This document shows positions 1 to 9,128 of a stretch of DNA of 50,168 nucleotides, piece after piece. The notes under the pieces are model-generated. The model saw only the letters and a program-made list of their open reading frames with translations. It had not been told where the DNA came from and did no database searches. The position numbers were made by a program, and so were the translations under genes. Every line of letters begins with the position of its first letter. The first letter of the stretch is position 1. Origin of the DNA: Pseudobdellovibrionaceae bacterium (GTDB lineage Bacteria > Bdellovibrionota > Bdellovibrionia > Bdellovibrionales > JAMPXM01); the NCBI GenBank assembly GCA_947462815.1, contig CANHQR010000019.1:1-50168 (forward strand). Reading direction: 5' to 3'.

Positions 1-83
1 AGGCTCAAACCCTTGCCCTCTTCGAGTTCCACCGTTCGCAATTGCTGGATGATTTCTTCGGCCTTAAAATGCTTTCGTCCCAT
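1..83 (-). CDS. IS3-family transposase OrfA, N-terminal fragment
   Basis: The frame opens with ATG at 83 and runs off the left edge. Its first residues, MGRKHFKAEEIIQQLR, match the usual start of IS3-family OrfA proteins (M-x-R-K-x-F-x-x-E-x-I-I-x-x-L-R). That segment begins the helix-turn-helix that binds the element's ends. Only 27 residues are visible, so neither the OrfA leucine zipper nor the OrfB DDE integrase can be assessed. In this family OrfA and OrfB are normally joined by programmed -1 frameshifting. The frame was read directly from the sequence because it is too short for a standard ORF search. Confidence 0.7.
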   Translation of the reverse strand, partial: MGRKHFKAEEIIQQLRTVELEEGKGLS

Positions 84-149
84 ATTCTGAACCTGCCTTT
101 CGGGCCCAGATTAACATTTCATCTGGACCAATTTAAGCCGGCCAGGTCA
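1..149 (-). mobile_element. Edge of an IS3-family-like insertion sequence (partial)
   Basis: The left edge holds the first codons of a transposase OrfA on the minus strand, preceded by about 66 bases of leader. Read on the minus strand, that leader starts near position 149 with TGACCTGGCCGGCTTAAATT, a TG-initiated end of the kind seen in IS3-group elements. The spacing from end to OrfA start also suits IS3 elements. The rest of the element lies outside the window, so the other terminal repeat and target duplication cannot be checked. The exact boundary is an inference. Confidence 0.6.
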
Positions 150-492
150 CATCGAGTTGGCCTTGTAGGCTCGAAACAGTGGAAAATTGTCGGTTTGGAT
201 CGTCTTTGAAGGAGAACTCGCTACGCTCAAATCTCAAAATCCAGAAAGAGCTCGGCCTCTCCTAGTTGAGTTGAATTGAAATCGTTCTTTGTGCATCCGA
301 CAGGAGCTTTGTCGTCGACGGCAGATTTCGTCCTTTGAGATCGATGCGGGAGAACTTCATTCCCTGCTCGACGATGACTCTTTGATCGGCAAGACAGGTA
401 TCTGAGGAGTTGGACAAGATTCCAACCAGTATGATCTCGAAGATTCGAAGGTGCGCCGGGATTCGTCCTCGTTTCATTTTGCGACCTGACAT
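133..492 (-). pseudogene. Decayed PilZ-domain protein with an in-frame stop
   Basis: From ATG at 492 the minus strand encodes 76 residues, meets TAG at 264-262, then continues in the same frame to a TAA at 135-133. The two halves together resemble one PilZ-like domain. The first half has a basic R-x-P-A-H-L-R-I-F-E start, a V-G-I-L segment, a P-I-x-x-G-like segment (VIVEQGMKFS) and an R-I-D-L-K-G strand. Beyond the stop comes S-F-W-I-L-R-F-E-R-S, like the final G-F-x-F strand. PilZ domains bind c-di-GMP. No clear RxxxR plus DxSxxG pair is left. The terminal stop falls inside the adjoining insertion-sequence end, suggesting the insertion removed the original 3' end. The family assignment is by eye. 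Confidence 0.45.
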
Positions 493-744
493 CTATTTCA
501 TTCCTGTCGCTCGTTAAGTCGTGAAAGGGAGTTTGATGTTCGGAGATTCACATCTCGAGTATGAGGCACTTTGAGTCTTCGAACGATGGTCTTTGCAAAG
601 TTCGCAACTCCGACCCAAGTCACGTTCAAGTTTTGCGATGTTGGACCGTAAGATAGAGGTGTGAGGCTGCTCAAGGGGCGTCACTGCCAAGGGCTGAAAC
701 GATGATTGGTTTTCGTGAAATGATCTCGCAATCGTGAGGAAGCA

Positions 745-984
745 ATGAAGAGAAGTGATCCGACGCTGAAATTGGTCGACGACGAGTCGAAGAGCGCCTC
801 GGGGGTCCGGCAAATTTCAATCAGCCAATCCTCCATCAGCCACTGGCGGGTGGAGCAGCTCAAGTCCGAACGGCGAAAGCAGCGTCGTGGTTGGGTGAAG
901 CTTCTGGTCGGAGGATCCATCGTTGTCGTCCTCGTCGCGGTGGCCACGTACTGGTCCCTTCAGTCTTGGATCGGAGGAGCCTGA
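745..984 (+). CDS. Small membrane-anchored protein, unknown function
   Basis: A 79-residue frame starts at ATG 745 behind GAGGAAGCA, a good ribosome-binding site. The first 50 residues are polar and charged, ending in a basic patch (SERRKQRRGW). One hydrophobic helix follows at about residues 51-72 (LLVGGSIVVVLVAVATYW), then a few residues to the end. This looks like a tail-anchored or single-pass inner-membrane protein with a cytoplasmic N-terminus, going by the basic residues before the helix. I recognise no family. It lies 71 bases upstream of the next small gene on the same strand and may share its transcript. Confidence 0.6.
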   Translation: MKRSDPTLKLVDDESKSASGVRQISISQSSISHWRVEQLKSERRKQRRGWVKLLVGGSIVVVLVAVATYWSLQSWIGGA

Positions 985-1055
985 TTCAAAAATGGAGCTC
1001 TGGCGGGAGCTCGACGACGAAATGATGAATTGAGCTCAGTGAGGGGAAAACAACG

Positions 1056-1355
1056 ATGCACGATCTGCGGCGACTCAATCAGTTGATCGAAACGGCCACG
1101 GCGCTCGTGAATGCCAAACAGCTGGATTATGACACTCGCGGCCTCATTCTTGAGCTCACCGACACCATCGAGTCTTTCAAAGCTCGGGTGGCCGTTCAAG
1201 ATGGTCGTGTCGTGCAGGCGAGTTTGACGGAAAGAAGATATCGCGATTTGAAGGAGCGACACCTTGAACTCGAAAAAGGCGTGGTCAGATGGAAAAGAAG
1301 CTGGGGGTTTGCGCTTCGGATCTTCTTTACCAGTTTCTGCCGATTCTACCGATGA
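1056..1355 (+). CDS. Coiled-coil-like hypothetical protein, possibly 5' half of a frameshifted gene
   Basis: ATG 1056 follows GAGGGGAAAACAACG, a plausible ribosome-binding site. Residues 1-77 are mostly helical and charged. The last 20 residues (from W-K-R-S-W-G to F-Y-R) turn aromatic and basic, which looks like out-of-frame translation. A second frame starting inside this one at 1289 carries on with normal-looking helical sequence. The simplest reading is one gene of about 150 residues with a single-base frameshift between roughly 1270 and 1340, where runs of A and G occur. Two overlapping genes are possible but less likely. The family is not recognised. Confidence 0.5.
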   Translation: MHDLRRLNQLIETATALVNAKQLDYDTRGLILELTDTIESFKARVAVQDGRVVQASLTERRYRDLKERHLELEKGVVRWKRSWGFALRIFFTSFCRFYR

Positions 1356-1510
1356 TGAGAGAAAATGTGGAGCTCAACAAAGTGCTCGTCGAATCCGGGT
1401 TCGCGGATCGAATTTCCCTGGTGAAGCACAAGTTGAGTGAGCTCTTTAAGCTGCTTGAGGAAATGGATCACCTCGAGCGTTCCAAAGCTTCAGGATCGGG
1501 GAGCGATTGA
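1289..1510 (+). CDS. Helical hypothetical protein, possibly 3' half of the frameshifted gene
   Basis: This 73-residue frame overlaps the preceding one by 67 bases in another phase. Its ATG at 1289 has no ribosome-binding site (GTGGTCAG precedes it), arguing against independent initiation. Residues 20-60 (around ENVELNKVLVESG to KLLEEMDHLERS) look like an ordinary soluble helical protein, continuing the style of the upstream frame. I therefore regard it as the displaced C-terminal part of the gene at 1056. It ends with a Ser/Gly-rich tail. No function can be assigned. Confidence 0.45.
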   Translation: MEKKLGVCASDLLYQFLPILPMMRENVELNKVLVESGFADRISLVKHKLSELFKLLEEMDHLERSKASGSGSD

Positions 1511-1549
1511 AAATAGCGTCGGTCGGCCCGAAACCCGTGCCGACCGGCG
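1508..1549 (-). terminator. Candidate terminator for the CIA30-domain gene
   Basis: CGTCGGTCGGC (1517-1527) pairs with GCCGACCGGCG (1539-1549): 11 pairs with one G-U. On the minus strand the stem is followed by CTATTTTC, a short T run. It sits just past the stop of the gene ending at 1575. On the plus strand no T run follows. Confidence 0.45.
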
Positions 1550-1574
1550 AAGTTCAATCAATCGGGTCCAACTC

Positions 1575-2264
1575 TCACTTGACCTCGACGGCCTTCAGGT
1601 CGAGGCGGAAAGGACCATTTTGCTTATCATTGATTTGAAATCCAATCTCCATCACGTTTGAAGCATCGAAAGCTGGTGCGCCGACGAAGACTTGACCCCG
1701 CGAGACTGGAACAAGTTGGTCGACCTGAATCTCAATCTCACCAAATTGATTGGTCGGTGGAACGAAGGCCGCCTGCCATGTGAACTTGGGGCGACTTGAC
1801 GATGAATTTTTATCTTCAATTAGCAGCTTGTATTCGCGTCCGTCGCCGCGGGCCTCGATCACCAGGGCCTGGGCTGATCCTATATTCCAGTTCGTCCCGT
1901 CTTCGCGCTGGACACGATACGACGCGAATCCGGCGTTGCTTTCGTTGAGAACGAGTTCGCCCGATACGGTCGCGGTTTGGTCCCGATTCACTTGCATGAA
2001 GATTGTCGACTTCCCTCCGCGTACTGCGTCGGTCACTGGAAACCAGAACCCCTCGGCGGCTGCCGATGTGAAATTGATGAGACTTTGTCGTGAGGCGGCG
2101 TGTGCCGGTCGTAAAGTGAAAACAGTAAGAAGGGCGAGTCCGCAAAGCATCAAAATCTGTCGACTTGATGACTCGCTTTTTGCGGTCAAACCGAGTCCGT
2201 TTAATCGTCTCTTGAATCCGAGGCCGCTGTTTTCGAGGCGTGAAGTGTATTGAGCGAAGTCCAT
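1575..2264 (-). CDS. Exported protein with a CIA30-like domain
   Basis: The chosen start, ATG at 2264, has GGAGAA nine bases upstream; a longer frame up to 2342 lacks this. The 229-residue product has a basic N-terminus, then a hydrophobic signal segment at about 31-55 ending in RPAHA. The remainder resembles the CIA30 (complex I intermediate-associated protein 30) jelly-roll domain: F-W-F-P-V-T-D-x-V-x-G-G near its start, G-F-A-S-Y-R-V, and a C-terminal V-M-E-I-G-F-Q strand before F-x-L-D-L-K-A-V-E-V. In bacteria this fold is usually carbohydrate-binding-like and of unknown role. The signal peptide points to the periplasm or outside. It is flanked by apparent terminators, so probably monocistronic. 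Confidence 0.8.
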   Translation of the reverse strand: MDFAQYTSRLENSGLGFKRRLNGLGLTAKSESSSRQILMLCGLALLTVFTLRPAHAASRQSLINFTSAAAEGFWFPVTDAVRGGKSTIFMQVNRDQTATVSGELVLNESNAGFASYRVQREDGTNWNIGSAQALVIEARGDGREYKLLIEDKNSSSSRPKFTWQAAFVPPTNQFGEIEIQVDQLVPVSRGQVFVGAPAFDASNVMEIGFQINDKQNGPFRLDLKAVEVK

Positions 2265-2478
2265 AAATCCTGATTCTCCTTCGGAATGAATCATTTGGAT
2301 GAGCCAAGTGGATGAGCCAACTTTTCGGGATCCGTCCATCATTTAAGAGTCAATCGATCGTCAGTCATTCGATAGTCCATCGTCAGTCAGGCATCATTCC
2401 TTCGTATAACAAGGACGCAGTGAGCCCTCGGATTACTTGTTGGTGAGGCGCATGTCCATGGCGCAGTTTGCATCGGGG

Positions 2479-2520
2479 AAAAAAAACCGTTGGCGCCGAG
2501 CCTTCACTCGGCACCAACGG
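2479..2520 (-). terminator. Rho-independent terminator of the fasciclin gene
   Basis: On the minus strand, CCGTTGGTGCCGAG pairs with CTCGGCGCCAACGG (14 positions, one G-T) around a 6-base loop. Eight T residues follow. It begins 17 bases after the stop of the fasciclin gene and is a textbook intrinsic terminator. Confidence 0.9.
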
Positions 2521-2536
2521 CGGCTACCGCAACCCC

Positions 2537-3010
2537 TCATTTCGGCAGCAAAACTGTATCAATCACCTGAATGATGCCGTTGGACGTCTTGATGTTGCTC
2601 ATCACGACTTCCGAATCGTTCAAGAAAAGCTTACCCCCGCGAACGGTGATTTCGACTTCTTGACCCTGCACGGTCATCACTTTGCCGAGCTTTGCGAGGT
2701 TCTTGGCTGAGAACTCGCCCGGGATGACATGGTAAGTCAGAATCTTAGTGAGCGTGGGGATGTCTGCCAAAAGCGCATCAATCGTGCCTGCGGGCAGTTT
2801 TGCGAATGCCGCATCTGTCGGTGCGAGCACGGTGAATGGGCCGGGACCTTTGAGGGTCGGGACCAAACCTGCCGCGTCGACGGCTGCGACCAGCGTGTTG
2901 AATTGACCTGCCGAGATCGCGGTCTCGACCAGATCCGCCTTGGGCGGGCATTGAGCGTGGGCGGAAAGAGCGAACAGGCTCATCATGATGGCAGCGAACA
3001 TTTGTTTCAT
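2537..3010 (-). CDS. Secreted fasciclin (FAS1) domain protein
   Basis: ATG 3010 is preceded by GAGGAGTTCCCG, so it is preferred over an upstream in-frame codon at 3118. The 157-residue protein begins with a signal peptide ([20 protein letters not shown], cleavage near AHA-Q) and consists otherwise of a single FAS1 domain. The two conserved FAS1 boxes are visible: [11 protein letters not shown] near residues 58-68, and [11 protein letters not shown] at the C-terminus, with Y-H-V-I-P-G between them. FAS1 proteins generally mediate adhesion or surface interactions, so a periplasmic or surface role is likely. A strong terminator follows. It is divergent from the LysR gene, with 149 bases between the starts. 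Confidence 0.93.
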   Translation of the reverse strand: MKQMFAAIMMSLFALSAHAQCPPKADLVETAISAGQFNTLVAAVDAAGLVPTLKGPGPFTVLAPTDAAFAKLPAGTIDALLADIPTLTKILTYHVIPGEFSAKNLAKLGKVMTVQGQEVEITVRGGKLFLNDSEVVMSNIKTSNGIIQVIDTVLLPK

Positions 3011-3159
3011 CGGGAACTCCTCTGTTGTTGGTCCAAAGAACCATTCCTTGGATGAACTCAAGGTAGTGGAATTCTCTGGCCGAAGGTTAGGTCGTAAAAA
3101 TCTATGGGTGTTGATCATTCGTCTACACGCTGGCTCGAGTCTCTGTTAGGGTCCGATCG

Positions 3160-4080
3160 ATGCAGAATCTTCTCCTCGAACTTTCGTTCAGAGATTTACA
3201 AATTCTCGAGAGCCTGAGCTCCGAGAGCAGCTTGCGCGCGATCTCAAGAAAGATTGGGCGTGAGCCTGCCGTGATTTCCAAGCGATTGGTGCAACTCGAA
3301 GAGATCTTTGGTTTTGAAATCGCCAAACGCTCGTCCAAGGGCTTCGTTCTGACCGGCGAGGGGAGCAAGATTTGCGCGGCGGCGAGCAGCGTCTTGTCGA
3401 CGAGCCAAGATCTCTTCGCTACGGGGTTTGAGAGACGAAAATCGAGATTCGCGAAGGTTCTCACGGTCGGAGGCCGGGGTTTTCTCAACATTCTTTTTTC
3501 GGAGACTTTGATTCGCGCGCAGAAAAGTATCGGCCTTGAATATCGGAATCGCTATATTGATCTTTCGCCCGAAGAACTCCGCCAGGCGGCTTTCGCGGGT
3601 GTGATCGATTTAGCTTTCCACTTGGAAGAAATGGAGTTCACTTCCTCCTGGAAGAGTGAACTCGTTGCGCCTTTGACTTGGAAACTATTCGCTCGGCGCG
3701 ATCATCCGCTCAAAAGTGTTTCCACCATTGAGCAGGCGCTCGAGTACCCCTTCATTGCGCCTCGATATTGGGACGGTCGAACCTTGGCGCTCGGTGAGGA
3801 TGGATTTCCCGTGCCGTGGAAACGGCGAATTCAAGGTCATGAAGCGCAAACAGCCTTCAATGCGATGCGAATCCTCAAATGTACAGATCACGTCGTTCTG
3901 CTGCCGACGCTACTTGCGCAGGACTGGATCATGAATGCCGAACTCAGACTCATCGAGCTGACAGACTTAAAGCCCATCGAGGCACATCTTTGGCTTTCGA
4001 TTCATAAAGACCGTGTGAGCCAGAAATTTCTCAATTCAGCACGCGAGCAAATCAAGCGCCAGGTCGAAAAGAATTCTTAG
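3160..4080 (+). CDS. LysR-family transcriptional regulator
   Basis: The 306-residue protein has the LysR length and layout. An N-terminal winged helix-turn-helix covers about residues 8-66: L-x-I-L-E-S-L-S-S-E-S-S-L-R-A, then I-G-R-E-P-A-V-I-S-K-R-L-x-x-L-E, F-E-I and L-T-G-E-G. A periplasmic-binding-protein-like effector domain follows at about 90-300. The ligand cannot be predicted. LysR regulators often control the divergent neighbour and themselves; the neighbour here is the fasciclin gene. The aceBA operon downstream is another conceivable target but is separated by about 300 bases and a facing terminator. ATG 3160 was taken because it begins the family-like sequence; no strong ribosome-binding site is visible. 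Confidence 0.9.
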   Translation: MQNLLLELSFRDLQILESLSSESSLRAISRKIGREPAVISKRLVQLEEIFGFEIAKRSSKGFVLTGEGSKICAAASSVLSTSQDLFATGFERRKSRFAKVLTVGGRGFLNILFSETLIRAQKSIGLEYRNRYIDLSPEELRQAAFAGVIDLAFHLEEMEFTSSWKSELVAPLTWKLFARRDHPLKSVSTIEQALEYPFIAPRYWDGRTLALGEDGFPVPWKRRIQGHEAQTAFNAMRILKCTDHVVLLPTLLAQDWIMNAELRLIELTDLKPIEAHLWLSIHKDRVSQKFLNSAREQIKRQVEKNS

Positions 4081-4249
4081 AATCTCCGAGTCGATCGAGG
4101 CATGGCGACGTTCTGGCGCATTGAAGTCTCCATGATCGAACCCGTGTCGGGCGGGGCGGCGTGACCGTGCAGTCCTGTGATTGGCATGGGACACGCTGGC
4201 GAGTCGGACATCGAACAATTGTGTTCCGCCCGCATCACGTCCCACTATG

Positions 4250-4289
4250 AAAAAACGAGGGCGGTGTCCGCATCGGTAGCACCGCCCTC
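4250..4289 (-). terminator. Rho-independent terminator of aceBA
   Basis: GAGGGCGGTG (4257-4266) and CACCGCCCTC (4280-4289) form a perfect 10-bp stem with a 13-base loop. On the minus strand GTTTTTT follows. It lies about 90 bases past the aceA stop. I see no gene or other structure in the rest of the gap between the LysR gene and aceA. Confidence 0.85.
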
Positions 4290-4376
4290 TCCGCTGAGAT
4301 TCGCAAGGGCGAGGCTACAAAAAGGGGAACCTCCATTGCGACCTCAATTTGGTATCAACATTCTACGGGCACGATG

Positions 4377-5683
<1,307 letters not shown>

Positions 5684-5687
<4 letters not shown>

Positions 5688-7360
5688 AGCGGGTCTCCTT
5701 TTGTTGTTGGGCTATGGTGCTGGGCACGTCGCTCACGGTTGACGTCGAGTCGGTCGCGCGATGATTCGCGCTCGAGCGCCTCGAGGGCCGGAAGCGTTAA
5801 AAACGAAATGAATTTCGAGCTGCTCGTGAGCTGTTTCAAAAGCTCCCGAGCCGTCGCGAGATGAGCAGCAGCTTGCGGACTCATTGAAGAAGCATTCGCG
5901 TCCGCCACGAGCGCCTGCGCCACGCTGTCGATATCGGCGAGAATCGCAGACAGTTGAAAATGCGAGTCGCGAGCGTGCGCGGCCTGCCAGAGTTGAGCGC
6001 GCGAGATCTCCGCCGTGGCCGCGTCTTCCATCAGGTTATAAATGGCCACGGCTCCGAGGCCACCTAGCCAAGCACTCAAATAGCGAAGCGACACATCGAT
6101 GTTGGCGAGTAGGCCTTGGTGCGTGAGCTGCGAGCCGACCGGCAAAGTCGATGGCGAGGGCAGAAGCTCTTGCCGAGTCGCTGCCGAGCGGTCGTGTCCC
6201 ACGTGTTTTTGTGAGACTCGGTCGCCGAGCCGAGCAGCGAAAGCCTCGCGTGCGGTCGCGATCAAGTCAGGATGTGCGACCCAAGTTCCATCAAAGCCCT
6301 GCGAGGCCTCGCGCTCTTTGTCGCGTCGAACTTGCTCCAAGGCTCGGGCGTTCACTTCAGGTTCGCGGCGCGAGGGAATGAAGGCCGACATGCCGCCCAT
6401 GGCGTGAGCGCCTCGCCGATGCGCAATGCGAACGATCTCCTCGGCGTAGGCCTGCATGAAAGGCGTTTGCATCGAAAGCGCGGCGCGGTCAGGAAAGAGC
6501 GGGGCGAGGCCTTCGTGCTCTGTGGATTTGATGGCCGAAAACAAGTAGTCCCATCGACCTGCATTGAGTCCCACGATCCAATGCCTGAGCTCCCAGAGAA
6601 TTTCGTGCATTTGAAATGCCGCGGGCAAGGTTTCAATCAGCACCGTGCAGCGAATGCGACCGCGAGGAATTTGAAAGTGATCCTCGGCGGACTGAAATAA
6701 CTCGGCCCACAGACGCGCTTCGCCTGCGCTTTCGAGTTTCGGCAGGTAAAAGTAAAGACCTCCCGGAAGGGATTCGCTCAGGGACACGTGCAAGCCGAAA
6801 TCAAACAGCGAAGCAGAAAGAGAGGTCGACTCGAATCCGCCCGGCGTGGCCTCGACGCTGACGCGCGGCTCAGGCAGATGCCAGCCACGCGGACGAACCA
6901 ACAAGGTCGTGCGGGAATCCTTGTGAAGCTCAAGCCTCCGACCGGTCTTCGCCTCTTCATAAACGAGCTCTCGAGCTTTCACCTGTTGCAAGGCCAGATG
7001 ACCTTGTAGCACATTGTCCCAAGTGGGCGAGAGTGCGTCCTCCAAATCGGCCATGAAAGCATCAGCGCCCGAGTTGAGCGCATTGAGAATCATTTTCGCA
7101 TCAGCAGGGCCGGTGATTTCCACCCATCGCTTTTCAAGATCGGGTGGCGGCGGAGCCACTTGCCAATCACTCTCGCGAATCGAGAGAGTCGAAGCCTGAA
7201 AGTCCAGGCGTCCCCGGGTTTCGCGCAAAGAGAGCAGACTCTGGCGCTGCTTTTCAAACTTCGTGTGGAGCTTGAGTAACCAAGCTTCGGTTTCCGAAGT
7301 GACGAGTTGGGAAAGCAAAGCGTGCGGGGTAAACTTCAAAGAGCTCAGAGATGCTGACAT
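5684..7360 (-). CDS. aceB: Malate synthase A
   Basis: Condenses glyoxylate with acetyl-CoA to give malate, the second step of the glyoxylate shunt. At 558 residues it is slightly longer than the roughly 530 usual for type A. The family signature is present as [15 protein letters not shown], and the early V-R-P-R-G-W-H-L-P motif carries the active-site arginine. It is the first gene of a two-gene operon with aceA, overlapping it by 4 bases. The start ATG 7360 has only a weak GAGAG upstream. The 214 bases between it and the divergent GDT1-type gene probably hold promoters for both. Confidence 0.97.
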
Positions 7361-7574
7361 AGCTCTCGAGCGAAGTGAACTTTCTCAGGCCTGTCGAGCA
7401 CATCGATTTTGGTCGAGTTGGCCGCATGTCTCGATCTTGTAGATTCGCGCACTTGCGAGCTCGCAGACTTAGTGCATTCACTCCATTAGAGTGCTTGCTC
7501 GCGTCGTCCTCGATGTGAGAGACCCAAGCTTTCCGGAAACTTTTGGTTGGCAACTTCTTGGCGCGAGGCTCTTT

Positions 7575-7847
7575 GTGGATTGGAAACTCTTTTCGGCAAC
7601 CTTCATCACCATCTTCGTTGCGGAGCTCGGCGATAAAACTCAGTTCGCCGCGGTCGCTGCTTCCTCACGGGCTTCATCAATTGTGCCGGTTTGGTTGGCT
7701 GTGGTTTTGGCGCTGGCGCTGGCGGGCACGATGGGTGTCTGGGGCGGTCGCTTGATCGCTCAGTTTTTGAACCCCGATCACATGAAGTGGATTTCTGGGA
7801 GCTTGTTCATCGCTATCGGGATCTGGACTTTGTTGAAAAAAGACTGA
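7575..7847 (+). CDS. GDT1/TMEM165 (UPF0016) family cation transporter, single-repeat form
   Basis: The protein carries the family hallmark E-L-G-D-K-T-Q near its start, in the first of about three membrane helices. UPF0016 proteins move Mn2+ or Ca2+, exchanging them for protons. Most bacterial members have two such repeats in about 190 residues. This one has only one repeat in about 90 residues, so it would have to form a dimer or pair with a second half encoded elsewhere. I chose GTG 7575, preceded by GCGAGG; an ATG at 7491 would add 28 residues without any membrane segment. The downstream gene converges and starts 8 bases later on the other strand. Confidence 0.85.
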   Translation: MDWKLFSATFITIFVAELGDKTQFAAVAASSRASSIVPVWLAVVLALALAGTMGVWGGRLIAQFLNPDHMKWISGSLFIAIGIWTLLKKD

Positions 7848-7855
7848 GATCGAGC

Positions 7856-8539
7856 TTAAAGCATGAGCGAGAACTCACGCTCGTAAACGGTGCGCGCCCG
7901 CTCGCCGTCGCTCGAGAGGGCCGCATCGAGCATCATCGATTGAAACTCAATGCGGAGATAAATCACAGCGGCCTCAGCCCGTGTACAAGACTTCAAAGCC
8001 CCCGGGCACATGAAGCGAACGCTGGTTGTCGCGCGGGCAAAACATTCGGGCGAATTGAGCGCCACGATCTCCGCGTCTCGGGAGAGGCAACTCGGTTCGT
8101 CGGGCGGACCCGAGAGCGGCAGCGCCTCGTCCTCGCGAGGGAGCTGTCCTGAGTCGTCGGGTTCAAGATTCACGCTGCGAAAAGCGAGGCCGAGACTTGA
8201 ACCTTCTTTATGCGACCAGCAGCAGCCGCTCATTTGATCCGAACAAGTCTCAGTTCCGAAGACACAAGCTTTCGCTGCCGCATCTGTGCTTTGAATGACC
8301 GAATGTTCCAGGGCGGTGCGCGACAGGACTTGTTCTTCCAGTCGCAATCTCACTTGGTCACGCGCGACTAAGTCGTTGAGCTGCTGGTGTCGCAAATTTT
8401 GACTCAAGAAAAAAAACACCAAAAAGCCGATGATCAGCATGCCGCCCAAGATGAGGGCCGCAAACTCGAGTCGCGTGAAGGCTCGGCGCGCCCTCCGCGG
8501 TTTCGAAAGGCGAAAGTCACTCGCGGTAGACAAGCTCAA
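7856..8539 (-). CDS. Prepilin-like exported protein (type IV pilin/pseudopilin N-terminus)
   Basis: The 227-residue protein begins with a short basic leader (K-P-R-R-A-R-R-A) followed directly by FTRLEFAALIL and a helix to about residue 46. This is a class III (prepilin) signal: cleavage would fall between A20 and F21, with Glu at +5. Ala replaces the usual Gly at -1, which prepilin peptidases can tolerate. The rest is a periplasmic domain with several cysteines (C-V-F-G-T-E-T-C, G-C-C-W, C-F-A, C-P-G). It overlaps the preceding gene by 23 bases and ends a leftward run of exported-protein genes. It may be a minor pseudopilin or a membrane-anchored orphan; no other secretion gene is nearby. 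Confidence 0.75.
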   Translation of the reverse strand: MSLSTASDFRLSKPRRARRAFTRLEFAALILGGMLIIGFLVFFFLSQNLRHQQLNDLVARDQVRLRLEEQVLSRTALEHSVIQSTDAAAKACVFGTETCSDQMSGCCWSHKEGSSLGLAFRSVNLEPDDSGQLPREDEALPLSGPPDEPSCLSRDAEIVALNSPECFARATTSVRFMCPGALKSCTRAEAAVIYLRIEFQSMMLDAALSSDGERARTVYEREFSLML

Positions 8540-9020
8540 ACTTCTCCGGTGTCGCCAGAATCTTTAGCGTTTGCTCTTGATTGCTGAACTCAAACAAGCC
8601 AGGAGACGTGGGGTGGAGCATTTTAAAAAGTGTGAGCGCTTCTTCGCCCGACGCGAGGTAATTCACCTGCGGCGGCGAAATCTGCGTTCGACTCTGCAGA
8701 TCTGTTCCGATTTGCCCCGGGCGAATCAGAAGCGCGCAATGAAAGCCCGCTTGTCCTCGATCAGCACAGGTCCAGTTGAGAAGCTTGCCTGAATCGACGA
8801 TGGCTTTGCCTGGGCCGAGCGGCGAAGTTTGTAGGGGAACATTCATCGCATCCATCAGGACTCTCGCGTCGCGATCATCGCCGAGTCCCGCCGTGCCTTT
8901 ATAAAGCGTGACTTGCACTTGCCCGCCCAAGGGGAAACCTCGGGCCATGGTGTCGGCCGAGGCGGGGCGCGAGGCGTGAAGTCCGCACGCCAGAGCGATG
9001 AGGCTCATGCCAAGCCTCAT
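8517..9020 (-). CDS. Exported hypothetical protein
   Basis: From ATG 9020 the product is 167 residues with a signal peptide (MRLGMSLIALACGLHASRPA, cleavage near P-A-S-A). A longer start at 9086 would put 22 extra, uncharged residues in front; neither start has a clear ribosome-binding site. The mature part contains T-L-Y-K-G-T-A-G-L-G-D-D and a cysteine pair (W-T-C-A-D, F-H-C-A-L) that could form a disulfide. I recognise no family. Its end overlaps the prepilin-like gene by 23 bases, so the two are likely co-expressed and may act together in the periplasm. Confidence 0.7.
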   Translation of the reverse strand: MRLGMSLIALACGLHASRPASADTMARGFPLGGQVQVTLYKGTAGLGDDRDARVLMDAMNVPLQTSPLGPGKAIVDSGKLLNWTCADRGQAGFHCALLIRPGQIGTDLQSRTQISPPQVNYLASGEEALTLFKMLHPTSPGLFEFSNQEQTLKILATPEKFELVYRE

Positions 9021-9128
9021 CGATGACAAACCGAGAAAAGTTCGAGGTGAAGGGGGCGAAAGGGGAACGAATTGATGTGGGCTCATTAAGTTCTAAGCCT
9101 AGGGTCTCAAACCCCCAGGGCGCAAGTC

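Noticed and set aside
2296-2320. 13-bp direct repeat TGGATGAGCCAA upstream of the CIA30 gene
   Set aside because: There are only two copies, the period is out of frame and no structure supports it; probably simple slippage.
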